Shown here: positions 44,251-56,053 of the stretch, one piece after another | Layout of the letters: each line of letters starts with the position of its first letter | How positions within the stretch are numbered: position 1 is the first letter of the stretch | NCBI GenBank assembly: GCA_033297075.1 | Contig: MU858132.1 | Span: 98,508 to 162,507 of the forward strand | Direction: 5' to 3' | Source of the DNA: Rhypophila decipiens | Lineage: Eukaryota > Ascomycota > Sordariomycetes > Sordariales > Naviculisporaceae | DNA length: 64,000 nt | Made by a program: the position numbers and the translations under genes | Notes under the pieces: generated by a model | Told to the model about the DNA's origin: nothing | The model's database searches: none | The model's input: the letters and a program-made list of their open reading frames with translations, nothing else

Positions 44251-45856
44251 CTATTTCCGACGTCGACAATCTATGCACACTTCTCCCATCAGATCCGGCC
44301 CAATCGCCGCCACCAGCTCCGCAATCCTCGACTTCAAGGTCCCAAACTCGGAAATCTTCTGCTTTTCCCACACGACCAGGTCGGACGCCAAGTAAAAGTT
44401 ATCGCCCTGGTCTAAGCGAAGGAGCAAGGTATCCATGTCCACAGCCTCCATCTCTTCCAGCGACGGTACGCCGGGCATATTGCTAGTAAGGAGAAACGAC
44501 TCATCTTCGTCTTCGGTGTCGTTATTTGTAGTTGTCTCGCCTGCCTCCGAGTCAGCAGCGTATTTCCTGTCACCATCACCGAGCCCAGCCCGTTCTCGTG
44601 AGAGGCTGACATAGTGCTTCTTGTCAAATATCGCCAGCGCCTCCTTGTCAAGATGGTCCCACTCCAGAGTCTCCGGGTCGAGAACATACTGGGGAGAATA
44701 ATCGATCTTGTATCTCATTTTCGGGCAGCTGTGGATGTAGTACCCCGAGTACCACCAGCGGTAGCCACATTCAAGGGCGAGTGAAATCTCCCTCAGGGCG
44801 CCCAGTTTGCCGGGATTGTGCGCATGGATCGACTCGTGGTAGAGAAAATACACAGCACTGACACAATCCGGAAGTAGGTCCAAGACGCCTATAGCGACAA
44901 GCTTCCCGTCCAGCCTATAACACTGATGGTAGGAACCTAGCTGGCGCTCCTTCCCATCCAGGCCCACCACAGTCTCTCGTGCCAATGGAGAGTTGCATAG
45001 GAATCTCTTGAAGCCATGCCGAGTGATCTTATCAGCTGGTTCTTGGTGGACAATCCTCTGGTAGTTTTCAAACACGTCATACTTCTCTTCGGTGAACGTA
45101 TCTGGCTCCAACGTAACCGTGAACTTGTGGGCAGGCTCAGGGGGGACCCTGAGTGATCCAATCTCAGGCTCGTGGATCCTCGAGACTAGGTCAAACTCGT
45201 TGTCACGCTTTCTTGCCTCTTCGCGTGACCGAGGATACAGGCGAGCCACCTCCTTGGCATACGCCTCGCCGGTTATATATCGGTTGAAGCGGTTGACGGC
45301 CTGCCGCTGATCCTTGGTCGGCTTGAAAGCTGCAGAGTCTAACCTGAGAGTGTAGTGGGGGCAGCACGAGTTCCTCTGGTTCGGTCTGTAGAGGAGAGTC
45401 CCAGAGCGCCTCCAGCACCTATCGACCAACTTTTGATAGAAGGCCGGAGTCAGGGAGGTGGCCAACGCATAATATGAGTAGCCTGGGAAAAACATGTTAG
45501 CCTTGGGCCCTTGGCTCCATCGAGAGACAAGACTTCTTGATGCCGTGGCCCCGGTGCAGAGTGCATGCAGCTAGGTACAAACTGGCTGACCGGATACCGA
45601 GAGAATGTGTAGGGGCTAATGTAAGGATGCGTAACTCTCGGAGAATTTCCGGGGGATGTCAGGGAATGTTTGTTGAGGAGGGTGGGATAGGGAAAGGCAA
45701 AGGAAACGCAAAACTGAGGAGTGATTCACGTTTTCGAGTTTGAGACTGACCACTGCGAGAGCGACGGCAGTAGCCGCAATCTGACGAGTTGCTATACCCT
45801 ATACACAGTCTGATATTAGCATGGTGGCTGGACAATATTTGAGAAGAGAAGGCCAT
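44251..45856 (-). CDS. ATE1: Arginyl-tRNA--protein transferase 1, two exons
   Basis: Adds arginine from Arg-tRNA to acidic or oxidised-Cys N-termini, marking proteins for the Arg/N-degron pathway. Exons 45856-45751 and 45482-44251 give 445 residues. Exon 1 carries SNSSDCGYCRRSRSG and exon 2 begins YSYYALATSLTPAFYQKLVDRCWRRSG, followed by CCPHYTLRL. Together these are the N-terminal CGYC and CC cysteines of the family, known to bind an iron-sulfur cluster. The C-terminal GNAT-like half has CYRLDGKLVAIGVLDLLPDCVSAVYFLYHE and RWWYSGYYIHSCPKMRYK. The 268-nt intron (GTCAGT donor, GGCTAACAT branch, CCCAG acceptor) joins phase 1 to Gly. The ATG at 45856 is the only in-frame one before CGYC. A second intron ending at TGTATAG just before GGTATAGC is possible, so the extreme N-terminus is uncertain. 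Confidence 0.88.
45483..45750 (-). other. Intron of ATE1
   Basis: 268 nt, AGTG|GTCAGT donor, branch GGCTAACAT, acceptor TTCCCAG. It separates the CGYC motif from the rest of the enzyme; the downstream frame has its own misleading in-frame start inside the intron. Confidence 0.8.
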
Positions 45857-48800
45857 GTGACAGAATGATAATGTACGGGAAGCAGCAGCAGCCCAGGTCT
45901 TGAGCCTCAAATTTGATGTATGCACTTGTGAGGTTGTTGTTTTAACAACCGAGTTCAACCCTTACCCCCTTCCCCCCCCCCCCCCCCCCAAAGGGCTACG
46001 TGATCCGAAAACGTAATTTCTTTGGCATGTCCTTGATGCTGTTCATCGAGAAGGCCAATTGGCCATCGACAGCGAATTCTGTGACATGTCACAAAGACCA
46101 AGGTCTTAGTTGAGCGTGGGATTTCAACTATGAAAGTCGAGGTGCGAGCGTAGTAAAGAAGGTGAAAGGTATTGAGACAAAGTTGCACAAGCTCAAGCAT
46201 CCCATGCCACTTGGAAGGGGATGCTGACCAGAATATCGGACGAGTATTGATTTTGGAGCAAGTTCAACTAGCCAACGGTAGTTTACGGATTCCGCACATG
46301 GGCAGGATGGTTGGGTGAGAAGAGACGATCCTACTGCGAGGGCACTCACCGATTGGGTAGATATAAGAAAACAGTTCTGCAGTACCGTCAGGGGTCTGCA
46401 TGTCCTCGTCTGCCATACTTGCCGGAACAGGTGGGTCGGGGCTAGCCGGAGGGAGGGCTCAGCTTCCACCAGCAAAGACTACCCACTCAGGGTTGAGAGA
46501 GTTGGTAACTCCGGGTTTCCTGTTCCCCCGCCTTGCGAGAGCACAAAAGATGAGGCTGGTACAGCACAAGAGTTGGGTAACAATCCCTCTCTCAGGATGA
46601 AAACCAGCTCTTTCAGGGGAAGACCGAGGGAAAGAACACCAAGCCAAAAAGGGCTATCACGAAGCCGAGTCCCCGTCTTGGTTTGAAAGTGTGTCGCTTG
46701 TGGCCGCCGATGAGGACCGCCGAGACCGGGTTCAGGGAGCATATGCCCCGTGAGCTCAGGCCGACAGGATCCGGAAGCACGAGAGAAGACTCATGAGGTA
46801 TGTGTTATGTATCGGTGAAGTGGCGTAGAGGGCGGGCTGCCTGGAACTCGACCCCTTACGGGGATGCCTGGGAGCTGATTGATCCCGGACCTGGTACAAA
46901 GTCTGTCTCGAAGTCGACTTTTTGGTGAGCTTGTGTCTCTATCGCAGGGCGGTGAACCCAAGAGAAGATTATCGTGTAGGACGGAGGAACTGGGTGGCCC
47001 TCATTTAGGTATGCAGTCGCCAGCGTTAGCGCTCATCCGCTATGTTCAGGTGGCTCCTCGATAAGACGACGTGTCGGACGCAATGACGGGAGGTGTTGTT
47101 CCAACACGGGAGCCCAGTCAACAAGTGACTGAAGCTCTGATTTTTGAGGATGGTGATGAAGATTCCGGCTATTCAGCTCTGGGGGCAGACAGGTAAGGGT
47201 TAAGGCAGATAAGGGTAACATTAAGTCACTGGGAGTTCTAGACCGTACCCCGTACACCCAAGTGTCAATCATCCGCGGCGCCATGGACGCGGGGAGGATT
47301 TGGGGCTTGACGCAATGAGGGGCATGTGAGGGGCAAACCAGATCGATCTTAAAGGCGAGCAAGCCCCACCTTTCATCGGCACCACAGCAGCTGAGCTTCG
47401 TCCAAGTAAAGAATGTATTCAGCTGTCCAACAAGGTGAGGAATGTCAATGAGTGGGCAATAGGCTTTTCTGGGCTAACGGGCGCAGCCTGGGTCTGGAAG
47501 TACCTGACGTGGAATACCAGGAGGGGGTGACTTCCTTCTCAGAAACCAGCGCACCGGTTCTTCCCGCGTGGGCCTTTCTCCTCAAGGGCTCTCATTTATT
47601 CATCACTTTGGTCAGTCCATATGTGTTTCTGTGCAATTCATACCTGGGGCATATTATCAACGGGGTGGCTAGTCTACATATTACAACGAAAATAATTCGT
47701 GGACAGAGTGATACGTTTGGCTTCCTTGCATATATACTTGGACATTAGCATACAAGGATCTGCCTTGGCTATCAACTCTGTCGTACTTCCACTCTTATTT
47801 AGTCCATCTAGCTGTAATAGTACAAATACGAACACCCGAGTTTTGGGGGAAGCAATCCGGGGGAAAAGCCAGAAGCTGTTACTGGTCAGATGGAGGTGTG
47901 ACCAAAGGCTGGTACAGTACCAAAGACGACCTCCCGTCACTGGAGGGTTATTTCTGACTCGCAACATAAGAGGTAAGAGTACATCTGGATGGCAACCATA
48001 TGAATTAGGCTTGTGTTACAAAGACTCAACAACCTCACGCCTCGGCAGACGGGTGTGAGTCGAGGACAATGGAAACTGGAAGCTTGAAAGGGGCCAAGCC
48101 TGGCGGATACAGGTGCCGTATACGGATACAGCCAACCTGGAACGGAACAGAGGGCAACCCGGAAAATATTCCCTTTCACCAATCTGGCGGTTTTTATAGC
48201 CGCAGAGGTCGGCAACGTCCTGATGTCTCCATCAGACCGGTGGAAGCCATTGGACCCAGTACGGAGAGCCAATATACTCTACCTACACCGACCCCGCCCC
48301 AGGATATCTGAACCGCCTTGCCAGTTTGCCTTCCATCAGACTTCCACAACGAGTCGGCGACCCTTTCGACCTGGGTCTGTTCAGATGCAGGCTGCCATCA
48401 TCATACATCCCAACAAAGTCCCATCACACTTCTTGCCAGGTTGCGCCAACCAATGCTGAGCTACAAAGCAACACACCCTGTTCCCAAATCCCCGTCTTTC
48501 CAACGACTAACATACCCCTGCAGTCCTCACCCGAAAATCATTCCGTATTGTTCCGTAACGATACATAGAAGAGCTCAGTTCCAATACCGTATAGTACCTT
48601 GCGGTACATGTGTACCGGAATTCAGGATGTAAGTAACAGGTCACATTGGCAGTTCCGTTATTACTCCCTCCCCCACGTTAAACAGCCCCCATCGAGAATG
48701 TCACAGAAAATTTGGTATTTTTTTTGCTTTTCAAGCTATAACCTTTCCGCCCCTCGAATTCTCCAATTTGGGTCCAGTTTCTTTTTTCTCGAGTGACTTC

Positions 48801-50034
48801 CGCGTCTCCGTTATGGGCTTTGCTCACCCCTCGCCGCCATGTGGGGATCGATGAAGCCAAAGGCCACTGAGAACTCAATGAAGACTTCCAGAATGGAAGC
48901 TGCCCCCCCTGCAACTGCCTCAGCAGACACTTGCCCCAAGCAACAAGTGCGGTCAAACATTACATAGCGAATTTATTCAATGTACCCGCTAGACTAACTT
49001 TCCTCGTCGTCCCGACCAGAGGAGATAGGAAGGTACATCCCGAAGCCAAACCATGCCCATCCCCGTCATCCCCCATCTGGGCAGTGGCTCACTCGCTCTT
49101 TTTTTTTCACTTTGTTATGTATCTAGTATAAAACCCAACCTTAATTTCCCCGAGTACTGCCCCTCCATCTGATACTATGGCACGAGACATGCAACGGCCT
49201 GCCCACCAGCAGAGCTCCCAGCTCCTGCCCCCCCAAGCCTCGACTTCAACATCAGCCTCTTTGACCACCTTCTTCCTACCTCCTAGCTACTAACACCATC
49301 GACGGCCTGTTGACATACTCGTGGACCTTCAGACTGGCCATTGTCCTTGTCGCCTACAGAACACGCGCGCGAAGCGGAAGCGAAAAAAAAGTCTGCTCTG
49401 CGTCCTCAACAAAGCTCTCATCCCCCACCACTCTCTTGCCTACCCCGTTCCCGGTTTTGTACGCCCATCCACGACTCCCTCTCGTCCGAACTTTTCTCTG
49501 AGACGACGGCCGGCTTCCATCTCTCGGGTTCGATCAGCAATTGAGACCTACACGTGCCCCTGTCCGCCGTGCTGCGCATCCTGCGCTGCAAAGCACAGTC
49601 CCGTATCGAATCCCCTCGGTGAAGCCCACGCTACCTTTGGTTCCCACCCCACACCTGGAACCAGGCTGGATTCTCGTTTTCCACACGCCGGAGTTTTGAT
49701 CCTTATTCTGGAAAACGGGAAACGACGGTTTATTGCGTTTGGGCTCAGCGTTTGTGGAGAGCGTTCTGGTCCCTACAGAGCCAAATTCTGTCTTTCGGCG
49801 CTGTACTTTGAACAAAACCTACGTCCTACAAAAACCTACGCCTTCCACTTTCCGGTCCCTTAATCATGTCGCGCACGTCGCATTGATCGGGCATTCACAT
49901 ACCGTGCCAGACCTGGTTTGCAGCGTCCCGACAACCTTCCCGCCAGTAGATATCTCCCGACTCGCTCCTCGATATATCATCAGCGTCAGGCTCTCAGAAA
50001 AATCGCCTTTAGTAGTGGGAAGTTGCGGAACGCA
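45857..50034. other. Divergent intergenic region between ATE1 and the Nudix gene, 4.2 kb
   Basis: No supported gene. Next to ATE1 is an 18-C run; next to the Nudix gene, from about 49.1 kb, is a C/T-rich stretch with a run of T and many CCTCC words, typical of a strong fungal promoter and long leader. Frames of up to 180 codons in that leader are low-complexity and not convincing. Confidence 0.6.
45972..45989 (+). repeat. Homopolymer run of 18 C upstream of ATE1
   Basis: 18 consecutive C about 116 nt upstream of the chosen ATE1 start; on the ATE1 sense strand it is G18. Confidence 0.8.
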
Positions 50035-50577
50035 ATGGCTGCAAGCGGAAGTAGTCGCACAATGGAGTCGCGCACTGGGCGAACGAAGCAACGTGAGTAC
50101 AACTCTTACGACAAGTTGCCGAAGGGAACGCTGACTCTCACCCTGACAGGTTACAACTCTAAGGGGGAACGGCTGGTTGCTGGGGTGGTGCCCCTGACTG
50201 CAGGCAAAGACTACGTGCTGCTCATACAATCGACCAGGCGGAAAGGTTGGGTATTACCCAAAGGAGGCTGGGAAATTGACGAGGAGTGTACGGAAGCAGC
50301 AGCGCGTGAGGCATGGGAGGAGGCTGGCATCACGGTGCAGATCGACTATGATCTTGGTGATATCGAGGACTCCCGCCCACCCAAAAAACACCATAACAAG
50401 GAGAAGGAACGCTCGCTGTATCGTTTCTACGAAGCCACTGTTCTGACCGAGCATGAAGACTGGCCCGAGAGAGAGAAACGAGAGCGCAAGTGGTTCACTT
50501 TTGCTGAAGCCCACGAGCTGCTTAAGGAGCGGCCAGAACTACGGACTGCACTGGAGCGTTCGACAATCAAGAGGTAG
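50035..50577 (+). CDS. Diphosphoinositol polyphosphate phosphohydrolase (Nudix), two exons
   Basis: Cytosolic or nuclear hydrolase that removes the beta-phosphate of inositol pyrophosphates and usually also cleaves diadenosine polyphosphates; DDP1/Aps1/DIPP family. Exons 50035-50092 and 50150-50577 give 161 residues, the usual length. The N-terminus reads SRTGRTKQRYNSKGERLVAG after splicing. The Nudix box GGWEIDEECTEAAAREAWEEAGI fits GX5EX7REUXEEXGU, and it is preceded by STRRKGWVLPKGG, the basic substrate-binding signature of the family. The C-terminus has KWFTFAEAHELL. The intron is 57 nt, a multiple of three without a stop, so a continuous frame also exists and runs upstream to 49918; splicing is preferred because it restores TKQRYN. 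Start 50035 is the first ATG near the conserved part; 50065 is an alternative. Confidence 0.9.
   Translation: MAASGSSRTMESRTGRTKQREYNSYDKLPKGTLTLTLTGYNSKGERLVAGVVPLTAGKDYVLLIQSTRRKGWVLPKGGWEIDEECTEAAAREAWEEAGITVQIDYDLGDIEDSRPPKKHHNKEKERSLYRFYEATVLTEHEDWPEREKRERKWFTFAEAHELLKERPELRTALERSTIKR
50093..50149 (+). other. 57-nt stop-free intron of the Nudix gene
   Basis: AAC|GTGAGT donor, branch CGCTGACTC, acceptor CCTGACAG, phase 1. Length divisible by three with no in-frame stop; retention would insert 19 residues before the Nudix fold. Confidence 0.8.
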
Positions 50578-52393
50578 CCTCGAGATTGCTGTATCGGGGA
50601 CCGAATCTTTGCTCGGCCGGCCATCTTCTAGGATGTCGGATTGGAGGACGTCGTTCTATTGATGTTGGGCCACAATCGGGTCCGCATTGAGCGATGCATG
50701 CCAATTCTTTTGCCGGACGCGAGGTTGATCGATTCCTCTATACAGCTGCCGCAGAACGAGTCTCGCGAAACACTTGGAATCAGTTGTTTTGCGACCCCTA
50801 TCATTATTTTGTTTTCCAAGGTCTGTCCCCGCAGGAGACCGCAATTGACCACCCTGGGATGCCTAACGTCCTGCGCGAACACGGACCCAGAATCATGACG
50901 GACGGGGTGGACAGCAGACTTGTCAAGGAGCGTATATGCTTATCACAGGCTGTCATATAAACTATTTCTGCCATTAGACTTTGCCTGTTGAGTTTGTTAC
51001 CATCGCGACCCCCCCATGTCCCTTTTTCGTTGCATGGCTGGTTTAAAAAAGAGTATACAGACGTGCTTGGTTGGGTCCGTCTTCTGGGCTGAGAAAATTC
51101 GCCAGAAGTTATTAATGATTAGTCCGCACTTTCCTCTGTATGGCCACAAAAATTACACTGTTGTTTGGCCAGGGGGCATGCTCGGCAGGCGGTGGTCATC
51201 GGGGAAAACAAAAGAGGATTGCATATACCAAGTAATGTTTTTCATGACCTCTGAATGGGACCGGTATGACTGAAATTCGACTGTGAATGAAATATGACAG
51301 ATGGCTCGTCGGGATGGCTGGCTATCTTGAGAGCGTGAGAAAGATGGTGCCTACAGCGCTTTGGATTTGGGAGCTTTTCAAAATACAGATAGACCGACAC
51401 GGCCATTCACATAATGGAAGACCTGGAACTGGGTTGGCACCCGGCAGACGGCTGGTTATCTGTGTGAGGTTATGCATCGTTTTCCAATCAACTCGGCACC
51501 TAAATAAAAGAAACCTCAGGGGCAAAATTATACCTAGCTGGTTTTTGGGAGAAGAAATGCCCCGAATGTGCTGGATAGTATTGTGTTGCTGGCTGCCATG
51601 GGAACGGGACTTGGAAGGCTATATTTGGGTTTCTGGAAAACATAGACCTATGTCTCCAGCTTCTTGGAAGTATATACGGAGGGGAAGGTGTTGTACATGA
51701 GATATGAATACACAGTCAGGGAATATCCAGATGTCGGCATGCCAGCAATAAACGAATCATACCCCCTTATTATAACGGGAAATCTTGATATCAAGTTCGA
51801 ACGGTAAATCACAGATGCTGGCTTTCAGAACCTCCAACTTCACAGAACAAGGTCTCCGCCTTCAAGTTGTTCTCATCCGCCACCTCTCGAGGAAGCGGTG
51901 CAACAAATATCCTACCTAGGTCGTTCGGATTCGGACACATCGGGTATGCCATGAATACAGCTCCAATCACGACTCTACTTGAGATATCGTGGCTAGGTTG
52001 GTTGTCCCGATGGTTGCCCGGCTTCTTTCCAGGGCCCTTGCTGCTATAGCCTTGTGTTGCCATGTTCCGCGCCTTGGAGATAATTCTCGTCGTTTCCCCT
52101 CCGCCTATCCGTAGGTCACCAATGATTCGTGCCGGGCTTTGAAAATCTCACACCGTGTTTAAGATGGGGATAAAAAATAAAAAACACATGGAGAGAAAAA
52201 ATGTCGCCTCGATTTGAGCGATGTACTCGCTCTTAGTCGTATGTACGTGGTATCCGGTACCCTGGTATATGATATGAGAAAAGAGTCCTCCAAAGTTCGT
52301 CCTTCTTCCTGGCCATCCTTCCCAGCCAACATCCAACCCACCATCGCCCTATAAACCCTTCCCGTCCTCTTGACTGGTCGAATTATTGTTGGG
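50578..52393. other. Intergenic region, 1.8 kb
   Basis: 3' regions of the Nudix gene (+) and of the membrane microprotein gene (-). One weak small minus-strand frame lies at 51809-52063. Nothing else is supported. Confidence 0.6.
51809..52063 (-). CDS. Weak candidate: 84-residue hypothetical protein
   Basis: Starts MATQGYSSKGPGKKPGNHRD with a favourable start context (AACATGG) and uses fungal-looking codons such as GAG AAC AAC TTG AAG GCG GAG. The C-terminal half reads LGRIFVAPLPREVADENNL. No family is recognised and no intron is evident. It lies between the Nudix and microprotein genes. Confidence 0.25.
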   Translation of the reverse strand: MATQGYSSKGPGKKPGNHRDNQPSHDISSRVVIGAVFMAYPMCPNPNDLGRIFVAPLPREVADENNLKAETLFCEVGGSESQHL

Positions 52394-52639
52394 TTATTTC
52401 CTCGCCCCCGGAGCAGCAGCCTTGTTATCACCACCGCCTTTTTTCTTCTTGTCGTCCGTCTTCTTCTTCATCTGCTCGGGTTTCCTCGTCGCAAAGTGGA
52501 TGTACCAGATCAGGACGATCTGGAGGATGATGGTCACGAGGACGACCAAGAGGATAGTAAAGAGGATGGGCTGGTCGTTGAGCACGGCGACGGCCTGTGG
52601 GGTCGCGCCGATGGAGCTGAACCAGTCGAATTGGCCCAT
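52394..52639 (-). CDS. Single-span membrane microprotein, unknown function
   Basis: 81 residues in one exon. A short N-terminus (MGQFDWFSSIGATPQAV) is followed by one strongly hydrophobic helix at residues of about 24-50 (ILFTILLVVLVTIILQIVLIWY) and a Lys-rich tail (KKKTDDKKKKGGG). By the positive-inside rule the tail faces the cytosol, making it a signal-anchor protein with a short exposed N-terminus, probably in the ER or another endomembrane. It resembles small accessory subunits of membrane complexes in layout, but I do not recognise the family. The clean start, strong hydropathy and K-rich ending in a single frame make a chance frame unlikely. Confidence 0.6.
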   Translation of the reverse strand: MGQFDWFSSIGATPQAVAVLNDQPILFTILLVVLVTIILQIVLIWYIHFATRKPEQMKKKTDDKKKKGGGDNKAAAPGARK

Positions 52640-53700
52640 TTTTGTGTTGAGGAGTACTCCTGAGGTTGGTGGATGCGAGAGAAAGAGTCGGCGTTTGTTT
52701 TGGTGAGTGTGTGTTGATCGGGGGACGTTGGTTAGGAGAACTGGATGATGATGAGAGTGAAGAAGACCTCCTGGTATTGCTGCGCCGAGATATTAAGGAG
52801 TAATTAAGGAGATGAGACTAGGGAGTCAAAGATTTACGTTGTAAAATGGACGGCTTTGCCAGCGCCGATATGAATATGAGAAGCAGATGTGGAAATATCG
52901 CAAAAGTTGTCCAGCACTTTGACAACGGATACTGAAGAAATAAGAAATACAGAGGAAAGAGGAAGAAAAAGAGTACGGGTTATACACGAACGGGAGATCG
53001 GCCACTTCTACTGCATGGGTTGCTTGTATGACTTGTGGGGGAAGGGGTGGATGTTTTGAAACCAGAGATGTTACAATGCGCGCCTACACCAAGGGGCACC
53101 TCGACGAAACAGGCAATATCTGGGTATTAGTTCTTCCACATGGTGAACGAGGATGTTGATTTAGCTAAAAAGGACCTTGACCAGGCTCATAAATATGCCT
53201 TCGCAAACAGTTCAAGAGGAACAGGCCGTCATGAATCATTTCTGTGAAGCTCAAATGATATGGACTGAAGTGCCCCCTATCGTGGCCCAGGGGTTCTCTT
53301 GGTGGATCGCTCGTCATGTTTCAGGATTGAGACAGATATCGAACGATTTCTGCTTAGCTAATAAGGGTGTAATTTGATTGGCCGGTTGCTCTTCATCGTC
53401 CCAACTCTTTGCCAAGGCTTGAAAGCTGGCTGCTTAGTCAGACGAAGCTTCCAATCATTCATGCCTGAAAGGCTAGGCGTCGAGACTTGGGACCCCTGCA
53501 GCACGCGAACCGGCCCCTGGCGGTGCGCTCGCTCAATGGGAACCGAGCTCGGGCCTCCAAAAAATAAAATCCATCGCGCATGCTCCTCCAGAAACCCAGC
53601 TAGCGACGGGCGACATTGAAGACGGCGACGAGCGAGCGACAACAAAGCCATTGGCGTATGATCTCGACGAGATAATTCGGAGCTACATCGATCGAGAGCC
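52640..53700. other. Divergent promoter region, microprotein gene and uS5m
   Basis: 1.06 kb with both promoters. No gene or strong repeat seen. Confidence 0.6.
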
Positions 53701-55198
53701 ATGAGAGTGGCACGCCCGGCAGCCAGGAGCTTGTTCTCCCGCGGCCTGGCCGCCGTAGCAGTGACCGCGGCTGCTCCGACGACGACCACGACGACGACAG
53801 CAGCAGCAGCTCCGCTGTCATGCCGCCAATTCCACAGCTCTTCCAAGCTCGAGGCGAGGAGGCGGCCACGCTTCTCCAATATCCGCGCCGTCGAGATGGG
53901 CCTAGTAAACGAAGAGAAAGTACAAAACTTTACCGAGCAAAAATTCAAAAAGTACACGCCCGAGGAGATAAAAGTGCTCAAGACGGTTTATACGCCCCAG
54001 CAAATCGAGGCAATTGAGGCCGGCGAGGCCACCATCGATCCCCGGGATCTGACCATACAAGGTCGTCTCCGTATTGACCCCTACCGACTGCCCTACGTCG
54101 ACGACTTCAGCCACATCTCGCCCGTCATCGACAAGCGGCCGAGGCGGGAACCGCCCCCAGACCCTAATGCACGGTTCATGAACCTGGACGAGTTCACCGA
54201 GGACCTCATCAGCTGGGCCGACAGCTTCCGGACCGGCGAGGTAACGGGCAACCTGAAGAAGCTGAAGGATTTTGCGCCAGCGGAATGGCAAGAGAAGGCC
54301 GAGGGCGTCTGGCCCAAGGAGGTACGAAAGAAGGCACACGAAGACTTCATGGACTACGTCAAAGCAGAGGCGGCCAAGAAGCCCGCCCAGGCAGAAGAGG
54401 ACGGGCCGACCGACGCCGACTTCCTCGAGTACATCCTCGAGCGGTCGTCCATGACGGACAACAACCGCAAGAGCAACTCGGCCCTCGCTCCCGGCCTGCC
54501 CCACAAGGTGCCTGGAGTCGCTGGTCTGTACAAGCACTCGGTCGACCCTGATGACTTTGGTCTGGACGACACGGGTGTCTATCAGGATCTGAAGAGGCGC
54601 ACGGGCATGTCGGTCAGGGAAATTCTCCGGCTGAACACCAAGATCCTAGTCAGGAGATTTGTCAGCAATCAGACCCGTATGGGCAAGGTCCGGAGCGCGT
54701 CAGTCCTCTGTATCGCCGGCAACAAGGACGGATGGCTCGGCCTGGGCATCGCAAAGTCGACCGACTCGGAGACTGCCGTTATCAAGTCCCGCCTGCTGGC
54801 CATTCAGAACATGCGACCTGTCCGGAGATATGAGAACCGGACAATCTATGGTACTGTGACGGCCAAGATCGGTGCCTCTGTCGTCGAGTTGCGCAGCCGT
54901 CCTCCAGGTAAGACAACAGCCGGCCTTTTTGAGACGTGTTAGTCAACGACATACTAACCAAATTTACCCCTGTCTAGGATTTGGCCTCCGTGTGTCGCAC
55001 AGAATCTTTGAAATGTGCCGCGCATGCGGTATCCAGGACCTCTCGGCCAAGTTCCTCCGCTCCCACAACCCTCTCAACACCGTCAAGGCGACGTACGAGG
55101 CCCTCATGACCCAGCCCGACCCGGAGGAGATTGCGATAGGCAGAGGAAAGAAGCTCGTGGATGTTCGCAAAGTGTACTATGGCGGGAATGTACTCTAA
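53701..55198 (+). CDS. Mitochondrial small-subunit ribosomal protein uS5m, two exons
   Basis: Component of the mitochondrial 30S-like subunit near the decoding site and mRNA entry. Exons 53701-54907 and 54978-55198 give 475 residues. The N-terminus is an Arg/Ala-rich matrix-targeting sequence with a Thr run (ACG repeat), ending near FHSSSK. A long fungal-type N-terminal extension follows, including [29 protein letters not shown]. The S5 RNA-binding part begins near [45 protein letters not shown], and the S5 C-terminal domain has [44 protein letters not shown]. The 70-nt intron (GTAAGA, branch CATACTAACC, acceptor TCTAG) falls inside that domain in phase 1. An AATAAA lies 94 nt past the stop. 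Probably the counterpart of yeast MRPS5. Confidence 0.92.
54908..54977 (+). other. Intron of the uS5m gene
   Basis: 70 nt, CCAG|GTAAGA donor, perfect branch ATACTAACC, acceptor TGTCTAG; splices RPPG to FGLRVSH. Confidence 0.9.
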
Positions 55199-56053
55199 TT
55201 ACTCTCTCCCTTGTTTATATTCTTTGTTTTCGTCATATCACGCATGTACATCATCACCATCTAGCATACTTTGTACTACTTACAACCATAAAATAAAGGA
55301 CGACCAGCCATTAGAAGGGGTTGGTCATGTATATTCTTTCCTCGAATATTCTCCGGGGGACCAAGTAGCTGGGGTAATTTCAGCTCCCTGGCTCTTTACA
55401 GTACAATGTAGCTGCCAGCCTGTGACCCTCCATGTCTGCTTTGCAAGTCCCCTCCAAGCTCGGTACTAACTGCTTCATCGCAATCCGCTCTGCTGAATGG
55501 CCTAGTTAATGTCCACTGGTTGGGGCAAAGCTCTTCGGCTTGTCCCCTTTCTCCCAGCCAGCTGTTGTTTCTTCGCAATTGATCGAGTATTGCCTGCCGT
55601 CAAATGACAAGGGCACCACCCCATGTCCAAGAAGATATACAGCCACCCGCCGCCCTCTGCTTCACTTTCCGGAGGCATTTCTGGTGACTACCTGCCCACA
55701 ACAAAGGCTCAGCAATACCACTCTATAACTATGATCCGCGCTATCTTGGTCCATCCATGGTCATTTGCATATGTCCTTCGTACCGGCGCGGATTTGAAAA
55801 AAGGTGGCTGCGGTGCACTAAATGTTCCCTTGACCCCCTGTAGGACATGTCTGATGGGCTGGCTGAATATCGCATCTCAAGCCTGAGCTGGCCCGGGCTG
55901 TATACGACCAACCATTCCCATCCCATCCCGACGTGCAAGTTGGCTTTCCCCTTCCCGCCCACTCTGGTATTTAGTAGTCCTCCAGGGTATTGTTTATTTT
56001 CCTTTATCTTTCTCCATTCAATTCCCTCTTTTCTTTCCTGGGAGCGTCGTGTC
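55199..56053. other. Convergent intergenic region, uS5m and DAD3
   Basis: 0.86 kb shared by the 3' ends of uS5m (+) and DAD3 (-). No gene seen. Confidence 0.6.
55292..55297 (+). terminator. Possible polyadenylation signal of uS5m (AATAAA)
   Basis: AATAAA in an A-rich context 94 nt past the stop codon. Confidence 0.4.

Noticed and set aside
48..45856. Functional link between DPH1, the PARP-UBC fusion and ATE1 (all protein-modification genes)
   Set aside because: They are tens of kilobases apart, on different strands and with unrelated neighbours between; shared theme is most simply coincidence.
49321..49863. 180-codon plus-strand frame just upstream of the Nudix gene
   Set aside because: Lies in a C/T-rich promoter and leader; its Pro/Arg/Ser/Cys composition follows from base bias, and it has no domain.
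49918..50034. N-terminal extension of the Nudix frame back to 49918
   Set aside because: No ATG start at 49918 and the sequence is unlike any Nudix N-terminus; the family normally begins close to SRTGRTKQR.
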